In this document: positions 17,916-26,693 of the stretch, in pieces | Layout: each line of letters opens with the position of its first letter | Position numbering within the stretch: the first letter of the stretch is position 1 | Source: an uncultured Pelagibacteraceae bacterium | GTDB lineage: Bacteria; Pseudomonadota; Alphaproteobacteria; Pelagibacterales; Pelagibacteraceae | Assembly: GCA_902516435.1 (NCBI GenBank) | Contig: CABXYF010000006.1 | Span: 1-41,865 of the forward strand | Length of the DNA stretch: 41,865 bases | Direction of reading: 5' to 3' | The notes under the pieces: model-generated | Seen by the model: only the letters and a program-made list of their open reading frames with translations | The model's database searches: none | What the model was told of the DNA's origin: nothing | Made by a program: the position numbers and the translations under genes

Positions 17916-19468
17916 TAGATCAATTTTCCATTATTTTTGTTTTTAGCTACATAAAGACTAGTGAATAATCTGGCAATAAAATAAACTGAAAACAATGTTG
18001 TAAATATTCCAACACCTAAAGTCACTGCAAACCCTTTAACTGGTCCTGATCCCATAAAAAATAGAATTACCGCAGCTAATAGAGTTGTAATATTAGCATC
18101 AATTATTGCCGTTCTAGATTTAGTATAACCACCATCGAATGCTAAAATATTGTTTGTCTCATCTTTTAGTTCCTCTTTAATCCTTTCAAAAATCAAAACA
18201 TTAGCATCAACAGCCATACCTACAGTTAGAATAATTCCTGCAATACCTGGTAAAGTTAAAGTTGCTTCAAATAAAGTAAGAACACCTAAAAGAATAAATA
18301 AATTAATTATTAGTGTAACATTTGTTATTAAACCAAAGAATCTGTACTTAACAAACATGAAAATAATCACTAACAAGAAGCCAATCGACAATGCTATTAT
18401 TCCAGCATTAATTGAGTCTTGTCCAAGATCAGGTCCAACTGTTCTCTCTTCGATAATTTCTAAAGGAGCGGGTAATGCACCTGATCTTAATAATAAAGCT
18501 AGATCAGTTGCTGATTGAAAAGTAAATCCACCACTAATTTGCCCAGCACCACTTGCAATAGTATCTCTTACTACAGGTGCACTTATTATTTTTCCATCTA
18601 ATACTATAGCTAATTGTTTTCCTATACCAGATGATGTTGCTTTACCAAATCTTTTAGCCCCTACTCTGTCTAAAGTAAAAGATACAATTGTTTGATTATT
18701 TTGAGTATCCATTTTAGGTTGTGCATCAAGTAGATTTTCACCACTAATTATAATTCTTTTACTAACGGTTGCTTCTTGGCTTCCATCCTCAAATTCAAGT
18801 TTTTCAACACCAAATCTATCGTCGTCATTTTGTGTAACAAATCTAAATGTGAGATTAGCAGTCTTGCCTAAGAGAGATTTAATTCTCATCGGATCATCTA
18901 AACCAGGAAGTTCAACTAAAATACGACTGTTTCCCCTTTTTAGAATATTAGGTTCATTGGTTCCTACTTCATCAACTCTTCTTCTAACAATTTCAATAGC
19001 TTGATCCTGAGAGGAGTTTTTTAGATTTATAATACCTTGTCGCGTAAAATTAATTTTTAAGTTTAGACCAGTATCTTCAATTTCTAGCTGATGTGATTTA
19101 AATCTTGGATAATAAGGATTAATTTCACTATTTTCGTCTTCAAATATTTCTATAACTTGTTGTTTGTTTTCTTCAGAAACATTGAAAAAAATATTTTGTT
19201 TATCTATTTTTATATTATTTATCTTAATATTTTTGTCTTTAAAAAAATTTCTGATTGTAGTTGTTAAATTTTGTAATTTTTGCTCTATTACTGGTTCATT
19301 ATCAATTTCAAGTAATAGGTAAGACCCACCCTGTAGATCTAAGCCTAGATTAATTTTTTTATCAAAAAAACTATCGTCAAACTTAAATAAATTTGACGAA
19401 GCGATTAAAACAAACAATAAAGAAAAAATAGTTATAAAAACAATTCGTAACTTAGAAAAATAAAGCAC
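17915..19468 (-). CDS. secD: Protein translocase subunit SecD
   Basis: This 517-residue partner of SecF has the expected order: an N-terminal helix, NLGLDLQGGSYLLLEID, a large periplasmic region including VRRRVDEVGTNEPNI and GRILVELPG-type motifs (here SRILVELPG), and a six-helix C-terminal membrane domain with GMAVDANVLIFERIKEE. The start is a GTG at 19466-19468, 14 nt after yajC. Length is usual for alphaproteobacteria. Confidence 0.97.
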   Translation of the reverse strand: MLYFSKLRIVFITIFSLLFVLIASSNLFKFDDSFFDKKINLGLDLQGGSYLLLEIDNEPVIEQKLQNLTTTIRNFFKDKNIKINNIKIDKQNIFFNVSEENKQQVIEIFEDENSEINPYYPRFKSHQLEIEDTGLNLKINFTRQGIINLKNSSQDQAIEIVRRRVDEVGTNEPNILKRGNSRILVELPGLDDPMRIKSLLGKTANLTFRFVTQNDDDRFGVEKLEFEDGSQEATVSKRIIISGENLLDAQPKMDTQNNQTIVSFTLDRVGAKRFGKATSSGIGKQLAIVLDGKIISAPVVRDTIASGAGQISGGFTFQSATDLALLLRSGALPAPLEIIEERTVGPDLGQDSINAGIIALSIGFLLVIIFMFVKYRFFGLITNVTLIINLFILLGVLTLFEATLTLPGIAGIILTVGMAVDANVLIFERIKEELKDETNNILAFDGGYTKSRTAIIDANITTLLAAVILFFMGSGPVKGFAVTLGVGIFTTLFSVYFIARLFTSLYVAKNKNNGKLI

Positions 19469-19482
19469 TTATTTAAAATTAT

Positions 19483-19770
19483 TTATTTTTTAACTTCTTG
19501 AGTAGTTTGAAGACTTTGAATACCAGTAGCTTTTACAACTTCAACTTTAATATTTTCAGCAATTTCTACTTCGACTTTGTCATTATCTATAAGTCTCTCA
19601 ACAGTACCAGTGATACCACCTGAAGTAATAACCTTGTCACCTCTTTTAAGGTTTTCAACCATAGCTTTATGTTCTTTTACTTTTTTTTGTTGAGGTCTAA
19701 TTAAGAAAAAATAAAAAATAACAAATATTAAAATTAACGGTATAAATTGTCCTATTCCTGAACCTTCCAT
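19483..19770 (-). CDS. yajC: Preprotein translocase subunit YajC
   Basis: This 95-residue protein has one transmembrane helix (about 8-27) followed by the family block RPQQKKVKEHKAMVENLKRGD and KVITSGGITGTVERL. YajC associates with SecDF and the translocon. It is the first gene of yajC-secD-secF and has one of the few good Shine-Dalgarno sequences in the window (AAGGAG, 7 nt before the ATG), consistent with high expression. The 55 bp upstream contain a TATAAA that could be a -10 element. Confidence 0.96.
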   Translation of the reverse strand: MEGSGIGQFIPLILIFVIFYFFLIRPQQKKVKEHKAMVENLKRGDKVITSGGITGTVERLIDNDKVEVEIAENIKVEVVKATGIQSLQTTQEVKK

Positions 19771-19825
19771 AATTCTCCTTTTAAATATGGTGCTTATTTA
19801 TACTATCTATCTCACTAAAACAACT

Positions 19826-21085
19826 TTATTTCTGTGAAATTAATTCCAAATTATTCATATATTCTCTAAGAACTTTGGGAACAACAATCGATCCGTCTTT
19901 TTGCTGATAATTTTCTAATACTGCTATTAAAGTCCTTCCAACCGCAAGTCCACTTCCGTTTAGAGTGCCAGCAAAAACAGTATCTTTATTTTTGTTTTTA
20001 TATCTAGTTTTCATTCTTTGGGCCTGAAATGTAGAACAAGACGAGCATGATGAAATTTCACGATATTTATTCTCTGATGGTAACCAAACTTCAATATCAT
20101 AAGTTTTTTCTGCACTGAAACCCATATCTCCAGAGCACAAAATAACTTTCCTGTATGGAAGTTCTAATTTGTCAAGAATGTCCGTTGCACAATTTGTCAT
20201 TCTTTCTAACTCTTCTATACAATTTTCTTTTTCAACAATGCTAACTAATTCAACTTTATAAAACTGATGCTGTCTAATCATACCTTTTGTATCTTTTCCA
20301 TAACTACCAGCTTCTTTTCTAAAGCAAGGTGTTGAAGCCACAAATCTCATAGGCAGGTGATTTTGATCAATAATTTTATCTTTCACAATGTTAGTTAAAA
20401 TTACTTCAGCTGTAGGAATTAAAAATTTTCTACTCGAACCTTCATCAAATTTGATTTCGAACTGATCATTTTCAAATTTTGGTAATTGTCCAGTACCATA
20501 CATTGTGTTATCTGAAGCAATTAAAGGTGGTGAGATTTCTTGATATCCATTTTTATTTATGTGAGTATCCAACATAAAATTAGATAAAGCTCGTTCTAGT
20601 AGAGCTAAATGATTTTTTACGAAAACAAACCTAGATCCTGTTGTTTTAGTTGCTAAATCAAAATCTAGCATCCCAAGGTTTTCACCAAGCTCGTAGTGAG
20701 ATTTAGGTTTAAAATCAAATTTTGGTATATTTCCCGATTTGAATATCTCTACATTATCATTTTCATCTTTGCCACTAGGGACATCAACATGGGGGATATT
20801 AGGTATATTAGATAAAAAACTATCCAGCTCTATTTTTATTTTTTTTTGTAAATTAGTTAATTTGTCCAATTCTAAAGTAAGCTCTTTAGATTTTTTAAAT
20901 AAAGTTTCATCTTTAGATTTTGAAATATCTTTTTTTTCTTTTTCAATAGACTCTTTTTTTTGGATTAAATCTCTATTTTCTTCATCCAATTTTTTTAATT
21001 TTTTAAAATCAATTGTTGAAGATCTTTTTTCTAGAGCTTTTTCAAAACCAGGGAAATCTTTTCGAATTTCCTTTAAATTATGCAT
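19826..21085 (-). CDS. serS: Seryl-tRNA synthetase
   Basis: This 419-residue class II synthetase charges tRNA-Ser, one of which is encoded at 4079. An N-terminal lysine/glutamate-rich coiled coil (about 25-100) forms the tRNA-binding arm. Motif 2 is in STPCFRKEAGSYGKDTKG and motif 3 in LNGSGLAVGRTLIAVLEN. It overlaps tatC by 8 nt. In many alphaproteobacteria surE and pcm follow serS; here the next gene on this strand is yajC. Confidence 0.97.
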   Translation of the reverse strand: MHNLKEIRKDFPGFEKALEKRSSTIDFKKLKKLDEENRDLIQKKESIEKEKKDISKSKDETLFKKSKELTLELDKLTNLQKKIKIELDSFLSNIPNIPHVDVPSGKDENDNVEIFKSGNIPKFDFKPKSHYELGENLGMLDFDLATKTTGSRFVFVKNHLALLERALSNFMLDTHINKNGYQEISPPLIASDNTMYGTGQLPKFENDQFEIKFDEGSSRKFLIPTAEVILTNIVKDKIIDQNHLPMRFVASTPCFRKEAGSYGKDTKGMIRQHQFYKVELVSIVEKENCIEELERMTNCATDILDKLELPYRKVILCSGDMGFSAEKTYDIEVWLPSENKYREISSCSSCSTFQAQRMKTRYKNKNKDTVFAGTLNGSGLAVGRTLIAVLENYQQKDGSIVVPKVLREYMNNLELISQK

Positions 21086-21848
21086 CAGTTTTTTCTAAAT
21101 TTTTGTTTTCAATAAATTTTACTGAAAATATTGATAATTCATATAAAATTAACAAAGGTATTGCTAAGCCAATCTGTGTAATTGGATCTGGAGGTGTTAA
21201 CAAAGCAGCTGCAGCAAAAATTATAACCACTACATACTTTCTTCTTTCTTTTAAAAACTGGCTATCTACAACACCAATCCTTGCTAACAGACTTAATACA
21301 ACAGGTAATTGAAAACTAATCCCAAAAGCAAAAATTAACTTCATAACTAAAGACAAGTATTCATTTACTTTAGCTTCTAATTGTATTGGCAAACTTGTTG
21401 ATAGACCAGTGCTCTCAAATGATAAAAAGAACTTAATTGCTAATGGCATGATCAAATAATAAACCAACATGCCCCCTAGAAAAAAAAGTATAGGTGTAAG
21501 TATTAAATAAGGTAAAATTGCAATTTTTTCATGTTTATATAAACCTGGAGCAATAAACTTCCATATTTGCATTAATATGAATGGACAAGTTACAAAAAAA
21601 GCTGTGAAAAAAGATACTTTTAAATAAGTTAAAAACGTTTCCTGGAGAGCTGTAAAAATTAATCTTCTTTCTGAACCATCATCTTTTACTGCTTGAGCAA
21701 ATGGGTCGACTAAAAAACCATAAATATATTCAGCAAAAAAATAGCAAAAAATAAAAAATATAAATAAAAAAATAAAACTATGTATAAGTCTTTTTCTTAA
21801 TTCAGTTAAATGACTAACAAAGCCACTATCTTTTTCTTCATTGTTCAT
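21078..21848 (-). CDS. tatC: Sec-independent translocase TatC
   Basis: This 256-residue membrane protein with six predicted helices is the twin-arginine receptor. The conserved cytoplasmic N-terminus SHLTELRKRLIHS (12-24) and the FVTCPFILMQIWKFIAPGLYKHEK segment match TatC. It overlaps tatB by 11 nt and serS by 8 nt. Plausible clients in this window include the M48 protease with an RR motif. Confidence 0.97.
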   Translation of the reverse strand: MNNEEKDSGFVSHLTELRKRLIHSFIFLFIFFIFCYFFAEYIYGFLVDPFAQAVKDDGSERRLIFTALQETFLTYLKVSFFTAFFVTCPFILMQIWKFIAPGLYKHEKIAILPYLILTPILFFLGGMLVYYLIMPLAIKFFLSFESTGLSTSLPIQLEAKVNEYLSLVMKLIFAFGISFQLPVVLSLLARIGVVDSQFLKERRKYVVVIIFAAAALLTPPDPITQIGLAIPLLILYELSIFSVKFIENKNLEKTDA

Positions 21849-22059
21849 CTTTTTTTGTTTCTTTTTTTACTTCATTGTTAATTTTTTCATCATCAATTTC
21901 TAAATTAGAAACTTCGTTTTGAATATTGCTGACATATCTTTTTGCTGTGCCAATCCATGATCCTGCTTTTTTCAACATAACTGGAAAATCTTTTGGGCCA
22001 AGAACAACTATGGCAATAGCAACTACTATCAATATCTCAAACCAACCAATAGTAGGCAT
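21838..22059 (-). CDS. tatB: Sec-independent translocase subunit TatB
   Basis: This 73-residue protein has one N-terminal helix and the TatB hallmark GWFEILIVVAIAIVVLGPKDFP, including the conserved Glu8 and the LGPK hinge, followed by an amphipathic helix and a charged tail. It is much shorter than enterobacterial TatB (about 170), in keeping with the reduced proteome. It sits between tatA (5 nt away) and tatC (11 nt overlap). Confidence 0.93.
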   Translation of the reverse strand: MPTIGWFEILIVVAIAIVVLGPKDFPVMLKKAGSWIGTAKRYVSNIQNEVSNLEIDDEKINNEVKKETKKDEQ

Positions 22060-22064
22060 GTGAG

Positions 22065-22265
22065 TTATTCTTTGTTGTTAGAGTCTTTATTTTCGTCGGA
22101 AATATTTTTTGGCTCCGTATCGTCAGTTACATCTGACGCCATACCTTTTTTAAAGCTTTTAATACCTTTGGCTACATCTCCCATTAAACTTGAGATTTTA
22201 CCTCGTCCAAATAATAAGACTACCAATATTACAACGACTGCTATTTGCCAAATTCCAATGCTCAT
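22065..22265 (-). CDS. tatA: Sec-independent translocase subunit TatA
   Basis: This 66-residue protein forms the Tat pore. It has the usual [25 protein letters not shown] helix, with the FGRGK hinge, then the [16 protein letters not shown] amphipathic helix and an acidic tail. The TatA rather than TatB identity follows from GRGK versus LGPK. It is the first of the three tat genes and lies 46 nt downstream of scpB. Confidence 0.95.
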   Translation of the reverse strand: MSIGIWQIAVVVILVVLLFGRGKISSLMGDVAKGIKSFKKGMASDVTDDTEPKNISDENKDSNNKE

Positions 22266-22311
22266 AGAAACTTATAACCTTTTTATGATAAATTTAAAAG
22301 TTACTTTTTTG

Positions 22312-23013
22312 TTATTCTTTATCTTCACTATCAAGAGTGCTACTCAGCATCTCATCAATATTAGAATAAATATCTTCTTTTTTTTCTTCCTGCTTTTCTT
22401 TATAAAATTTACCTGTTCCAAAAATAGCACTATCAATGCTAGAGCTATCAATCATACCAGCAGCACCTAATTCATCAATATTTGGAAGGTCTGATAGTTT
22501 TTGGATGTTAAAGTGACTTAAAAAATCATCTGTAGTTACATATTGAATAGGTCTGCCAGGAACATCTTTTCTTCCTCCTGGTTTAACCCAATTGAGCTCC
22601 ATTAAAATATCAAGTGTGTTTGTTCCAAAAGCTACACCTCTTATCTCCTCAATTTCAGCTCTGGTTACTGGTTGGTGATAAACAATTATAGCTAAAGTTT
22701 CTACAGCAGCTCTGGATAATTTTTTTTCAACAGTTTTTTCCTGAGACATCAGGTTTGCTAATTTTGGAGATGTTCTAAAAGACCATTTATCTTTAATACA
22801 AACTAAATTTATTCCTCGGTTTGAGTACTCTTGTTGTAATTTCTCTAATGATTTTGAAATATTTAATTTCTTTGAAAGTTTACTTTCAATAGTATCGATA
22901 TCAAGTGGTTCAGCAGCTGCAAAGATTACTCCCTCTATTTCTTTTTCAATTTCAGTTAGTTTTGATGGAAACTTAACTACATTATCTTTATTTACTTTTT
23001 GTTTTTTAATCAC
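22312..23013 (-). CDS. scpB: Segregation and condensation protein B
   Basis: This 233-residue protein forms part of the SMC-ScpAB condensin. It has two winged-helix domains (EIEKEIEGVIFAAAEPL near residue 22 and VETLAIIVYHQPVTRAEIEEIRGV near 104) with the family block GRKDVPGRPIQYVTTDDFLSHF. The C-terminal 50 residues are acidic and Lys-rich and probably disordered. It overlaps scpA by 8 nt. Confidence 0.95.
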   Translation of the reverse strand: MIKKQKVNKDNVVKFPSKLTEIEKEIEGVIFAAAEPLDIDTIESKLSKKLNISKSLEKLQQEYSNRGINLVCIKDKWSFRTSPKLANLMSQEKTVEKKLSRAAVETLAIIVYHQPVTRAEIEEIRGVAFGTNTLDILMELNWVKPGGRKDVPGRPIQYVTTDDFLSHFNIQKLSDLPNIDELGAAGMIDSSSIDSAIFGTGKFYKEKQEEKKEDIYSNIDEMLSSTLDSEDKE

Positions 23014-23749
23014 TTGCTTCCTTTACATAAATATCATCGAATAATTTATTCTGTTTTATTGAAAGTTCACCCTCTTTGGCAAGCTCAAGGGAGCCAGCAA
23101 AAATTCCTGCTTTACCCGTTCTTTTATATCTTGAACCTGATTTAAAATTTGCAGGAATTAGTTCATCAAGTTTTTTCCAGTCTGATAGTTTACCAAAAAA
23201 ATCTTTTATAGTTTTAATTCCATCTTCTGTAGTAAATACTGGTAATTTTGGAATGTTCATTCTTTGAAAATCTTTAGTCATAATAATTGTTGAATAAGTT
23301 TTTAAAAGTTCAAATAAACTTAAATTATATTCTGCACTATAAATAGATCTAATATTACCCTTCATCCCTCTTGTTCTTATCTCACGACCTAGTCTTTTCC
23401 TCTTAAGCATTTGTTCTGAAAGTAAACGAATAAGTTCTAATTTTTTTAATTGTAATTTCAATTTTTCTGCTACTTCTTGAACTTTAAATTCTTCCTCGGG
23501 GGTACCTGGTAATAATAACTTTGATTTTAAATAGGCAAGCCATGTTGCCATTAATAAATATTCGGAAGCTATTTCTAAATTTATGTCTTTTTCTTTAGTT
23601 ATATATTCATGAAATTGATCAGCTAGTTTTGTTATTGATATTTCTTCAAGATCAACTTTTTGAGCTTTTGCTAAATCTAAAAGAACATCCAATGGACCAT
23701 TATAATTATTTATATCAACGTTAAATAAAGCAGAATCAGACTCGGACAT
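23006..23749 (-). CDS. scpA: Segregation and condensation protein A
   Basis: This 247-residue kleisin bridges the SMC dimer with ScpB. The N-terminal YNGPLDVLLDLAKAQKVDLEEISITKLADQ block and the ASEYLLMATWLAYLKSKLLLP motif define ScpA. It lies 10 nt downstream of nagZ and overlaps scpB by 8 nt. The C-terminal winged helix is recognisable only loosely. Confidence 0.95.
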   Translation of the reverse strand: MSESDSALFNVDINNYNGPLDVLLDLAKAQKVDLEEISITKLADQFHEYITKEKDINLEIASEYLLMATWLAYLKSKLLLPGTPEEEFKVQEVAEKLKLQLKKLELIRLLSEQMLKRKRLGREIRTRGMKGNIRSIYSAEYNLSLFELLKTYSTIIMTKDFQRMNIPKLPVFTTEDGIKTIKDFFGKLSDWKKLDELIPANFKSGSRYKRTGKAGIFAGSLELAKEGELSIKQNKLFDDIYVKEASD

Positions 23750-23759
23750 AAATTAGATA

Positions 23760-24710
23760 TTAACTTAAATTTTTATAAAATAGTGATGTTTTTTTGATAA
23801 TAAAATTATTCACTAGTGGTGAATTTTCAGCAACCATCTTCATTTCATTGAAATTACCATTACAATGTAACGCTAAGTTGCATCCAGCTTCAAAACTTTT
23901 AATTGTATTAGTAATTAAATCATGCTTCAAACTTTTCATCGATAGATCATCTGAAATCAGAACATTTTTAAAACCTATTCTTTTTCGAATAAGATTTATA
24001 ATTTTTTTGGAATGCGTTGCTGTGTTTAATGGATCAATTTTTTTATAAACAATATGGGCAGTCATTGCGAATAAACTTTCTTTATTTTTAAAAGGAAAAA
24101 AATCGTTTTTATTAAGGTAGTTAAAATTCTTATCTACAACTGGTGTAAAATGATGGCTGTCTACCTTTGCAAGTCCATGACCAGGAATATGCTTAATTAC
24201 CGTTCCTATTGAGTTTCCATTAAATAAATCAATACAAATATCTCCTATCTTAGAAACAATTCTCTTATTTTGAGAGAAGGATCTGTCACCTATAATATTA
24301 CTAGATCCTTTAATTTTAAGATCTAATACAGGAAGTGTATTAATATTTACGCCAATTTGTTTAAGAAGATATGAAGTTTTGTCGATAAATAATTTATATA
24401 TAATATTAAATTTCCTTTTATCTTTAACGTATAGTTTTCCAAAATATTCACTTGTCAAATTATCGAAAGTTATAATATTTTTTAACCTATTAACTCTTCC
24501 ACCTTCTTGATCAATTAAAATGGGATAATGGGGATCTTTAAATATTTTTCTGATAGTATTAGTCAATAATTTAGTCTGACTTATTGACTTAATATTTCTA
24601 GAAAACAATATTACGCCCCATGGTTTGTGCTTTCTCAAAAATCTTTTTTCACTCATTGTTAATTGGACAGATTTTATACCAATAATGAAGGCTTTTCTTT
24701 TATTTATCAT
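23760..24710 (-). CDS. nagZ: Beta-N-acetylhexosaminidase NagZ (GH3)
   Basis: This 316-residue cytoplasmic enzyme removes GlcNAc from anhydro-muropeptides, the recycling products of lytic transglycosylases such as the MltB in this window. The GH3 motifs are IDQEGGRV (66-73), KHIPGHG (173-179) with the following SHH loop, and the nucleophile Asp254/255 in SDDLSM (253-258). It overlaps the 87-residue membrane protein gene upstream by 11 nt. The length is slightly below the usual 330-340. Confidence 0.94.
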   Translation of the reverse strand: MINKRKAFIIGIKSVQLTMSEKRFLRKHKPWGVILFSRNIKSISQTKLLTNTIRKIFKDPHYPILIDQEGGRVNRLKNIITFDNLTSEYFGKLYVKDKRKFNIIYKLFIDKTSYLLKQIGVNINTLPVLDLKIKGSSNIIGDRSFSQNKRIVSKIGDICIDLFNGNSIGTVIKHIPGHGLAKVDSHHFTPVVDKNFNYLNKNDFFPFKNKESLFAMTAHIVYKKIDPLNTATHSKKIINLIRKRIGFKNVLISDDLSMKSLKHDLITNTIKSFEAGCNLALHCNGNFNEMKMVAENSPLVNNFIIKKTSLFYKNLS

Positions 24711-24963
24711 TTTCTAACAGTTTCCAGAAATTAAACTTTTTTTTCTTATCTTTATTTGTTTGCTTTACATACTCTATTATATTTTGTGTATCATTCTCTA
24801 ATACAGGTAGATTTTTTGAATATACTTTTATCTTCTCATCATTATTTTTATAAGAACGATAGGATTTTTTTAAATATTCATCGGAAAAATAGTATCTACC
24901 AGTAAAAAAAATAAATACTAAAATAACAACAATAAAAATTAAGTATTTAATTTCTTTTAACAT
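24700..24963 (-). CDS. Small membrane protein at the position of an alphaproteobacterial SPOR protein
   Basis: This 87-residue protein is not recognisable by sequence. It has a short basic N-terminus, one transmembrane helix (about 7-22) and a Lys/Asn-rich soluble tail with no SPOR-domain pattern. In many alphaproteobacteria the gene between argS and nagZ encodes a SPOR-domain protein with an N-terminal anchor and a long linker. By position this may be a reduced relic that kept only the anchor. It is tightly coupled (1 nt overlap with argS, 11 nt with nagZ), so it is very probably translated. Confidence 0.7.
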   Translation of the reverse strand: MLKEIKYLIFIVVILVFIFFTGRYYFSDEYLKKSYRSYKNNDEKIKVYSKNLPVLENDTQNIIEYVKQTNKDKKKKFNFWKLLENDK

Positions 24964-26693
24964 TACATTTTGGATGGAGTATCAACACCAACTATATCCA
25001 TTCCAGATTTTATTACATTTGAAATAATTTTTAAAAATACTAATTTATCTAATGAGACTTCTTTTTGTTCATTTATAAATCGTTTTTCTGGTTGTTGCTT
25101 TCCAAGATTCCAATAAGAATGAAATTCTGAGGCTAGCTCATAAAGATATACAGGAATTCTATGTGGTTCTAGTTTTGTACTTGAGATATCAATACATTTT
25201 GGCCATTCAGATAATTTTTTTAATATTTTAATCTCATCTTCAGAATATTCAAAATCAAAATTGTTAGTTTCAATTTCTTTATTTAAATCTTTATTAATAT
25301 GTCTGAAAACAGATGAAATTCGTGCATAACAATATTGCACGTAATATAATGGATTATCCTTAGATTTTTCTTTTACTGCATCAAAATCAAAATCTAGTTC
25401 TGCATCACTACTTCTGTTCAGCATAATAAATCGAGTAGCGTCTTTACCAACTTCATCTATAAGATCATCAACTGTGATATAATCTCCCTTTCGTTTTGAC
25501 ATTTTAAAAGGTTTGTTATCTTTTATAAGTTTTACTAACTGACTTATTTTACAGATTAGTTTATCTTTTTCTCCTGAAAGAGCTTCAACTGAGGATGAAA
25601 TTCTTTTTATATACCCAGCATGATCTGCACCTAAAATATTAATCAAATAATCAAATTTTCTGTCAACTTTATTTTTATGATAAGCAACGTCACTTGCAAA
25701 ATATGTCCATGATCCATCTGATTTTTGGAGAGCACGGTCTTTATCATCACCAAAATCTGTCGATTTAAACAATAATTGTTCACGTTCTACCCAATTATTA
25801 TTGTCTTCACCTTCTGGCGCTTTGATTTTACCTTTGTAAACAAACTTATTTTTTTCTAAAAATTGAACAACATTTTCAACTTCTTTGTCTAAAACAATTT
25901 TTTTTTCACTTACAAAATTGTCATGATTTATACCAAGACTGTTAAGATTTTTTTTGATTAGCAGTAATGCCTGTTCAATTGACAGTTCAGTTAATTTATC
26001 GCTAATTTCGTCATAATTATCAAAATTCAAATTCGAGTTAGAAGATATATTTTTTGCAAAATCTATTAGATAATCACCAGGATATAGATCGGCGTTATCA
26101 GATGGAAAAGTTTCTTTAAGAGTTATTTCACGTATTCTAAAATATACTGATTTTGTAAAATTGATAATTTGATTACCATAGTCATTTACATAGTATTCTT
26201 TGGTTACTTTATGATTATTGAAAGTTAATATGTTAGAAATTACATCCCCTAGTATTGCGCCACGACAATGTCCTACATGTAATGGTCCTGTTGGATTCGC
26301 AGACACGAATTCTACAAGATAATTGTTCTTTTTTTCTTTTTGATTTATTCCAAAAGTTTGAGAATTTTCACTAATTTCTTTAGTAAAATTTGCCCAGAAA
26401 GATTTCTTAAACTTTATGTTAATAAAACCAGGCTTTGCAATAGTTACTGCTTCGATTAATTCGTCATTATCTTTAATTATAGGTGCTAGTATTTCTGCTA
26501 GTTCAATAGGTGGTTTATTATTAATTTTAGATAAAACCATTGCAACATTAGTTGAGATGTCACAATTAAATTTTGGTGGAGGTATTTCAGCATTTATTCC
26601 ATTTAAATTATCAGGAAAAATTACTTTGTTATCCTTTTGTAGTTCACTAAGTATTTTTTTAATTTTTTCTAAATATATTTCAAAGATATTCAT
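24963..26693 (-). CDS. argS: Arginyl-tRNA synthetase
   Basis: This 576-residue class I synthetase has the N-terminal Add-1 domain (about 1-100), the HIGH-type motif HVGH at 139-142 within SANPTGPLHVGHCRGA, and a KMSK-type FKMSKRKGD motif. The C-terminal domain is the helical anticodon-binding DALR domain (YCYARISSVFRH). It overlaps dgt by 4 nt (ATGA) and the small membrane protein gene by 1 nt (TAATG). Confidence 0.97.
   Translation of the reverse strand: MNIFEIYLEKIKKILSELQKDNKVIFPDNLNGINAEIPPPKFNCDISTNVAMVLSKINNKPPIELAEILAPIIKDNDELIEAVTIAKPGFINIKFKKSFWANFTKEISENSQTFGINQKEKKNNYLVEFVSANPTGPLHVGHCRGAILGDVISNILTFNNHKVTKEYYVNDYGNQIINFTKSVYFRIREITLKETFPSDNADLYPGDYLIDFAKNISSNSNLNFDNYDEISDKLTELSIEQALLLIKKNLNSLGINHDNFVSEKKIVLDKEVENVVQFLEKNKFVYKGKIKAPEGEDNNNWVEREQLLFKSTDFGDDKDRALQKSDGSWTYFASDVAYHKNKVDRKFDYLINILGADHAGYIKRISSSVEALSGEKDKLICKISQLVKLIKDNKPFKMSKRKGDYITVDDLIDEVGKDATRFIMLNRSSDAELDFDFDAVKEKSKDNPLYYVQYCYARISSVFRHINKDLNKEIETNNFDFEYSEDEIKILKKLSEWPKCIDISSTKLEPHRIPVYLYELASEFHSYWNLGKQQPEKRFINEQKEVSLDKLVFLKIISNVIKSGMDIVGVDTPSKM

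Noticed and set aside
18150-18518. Open frame antisense to secD (122 codons), and similar long antisense frames in dacA, serS, scpB, the Ldh gene and cyclophilin.
   Set aside because: They are mirror frames of well-conserved genes and show no domain pattern or translation signal.
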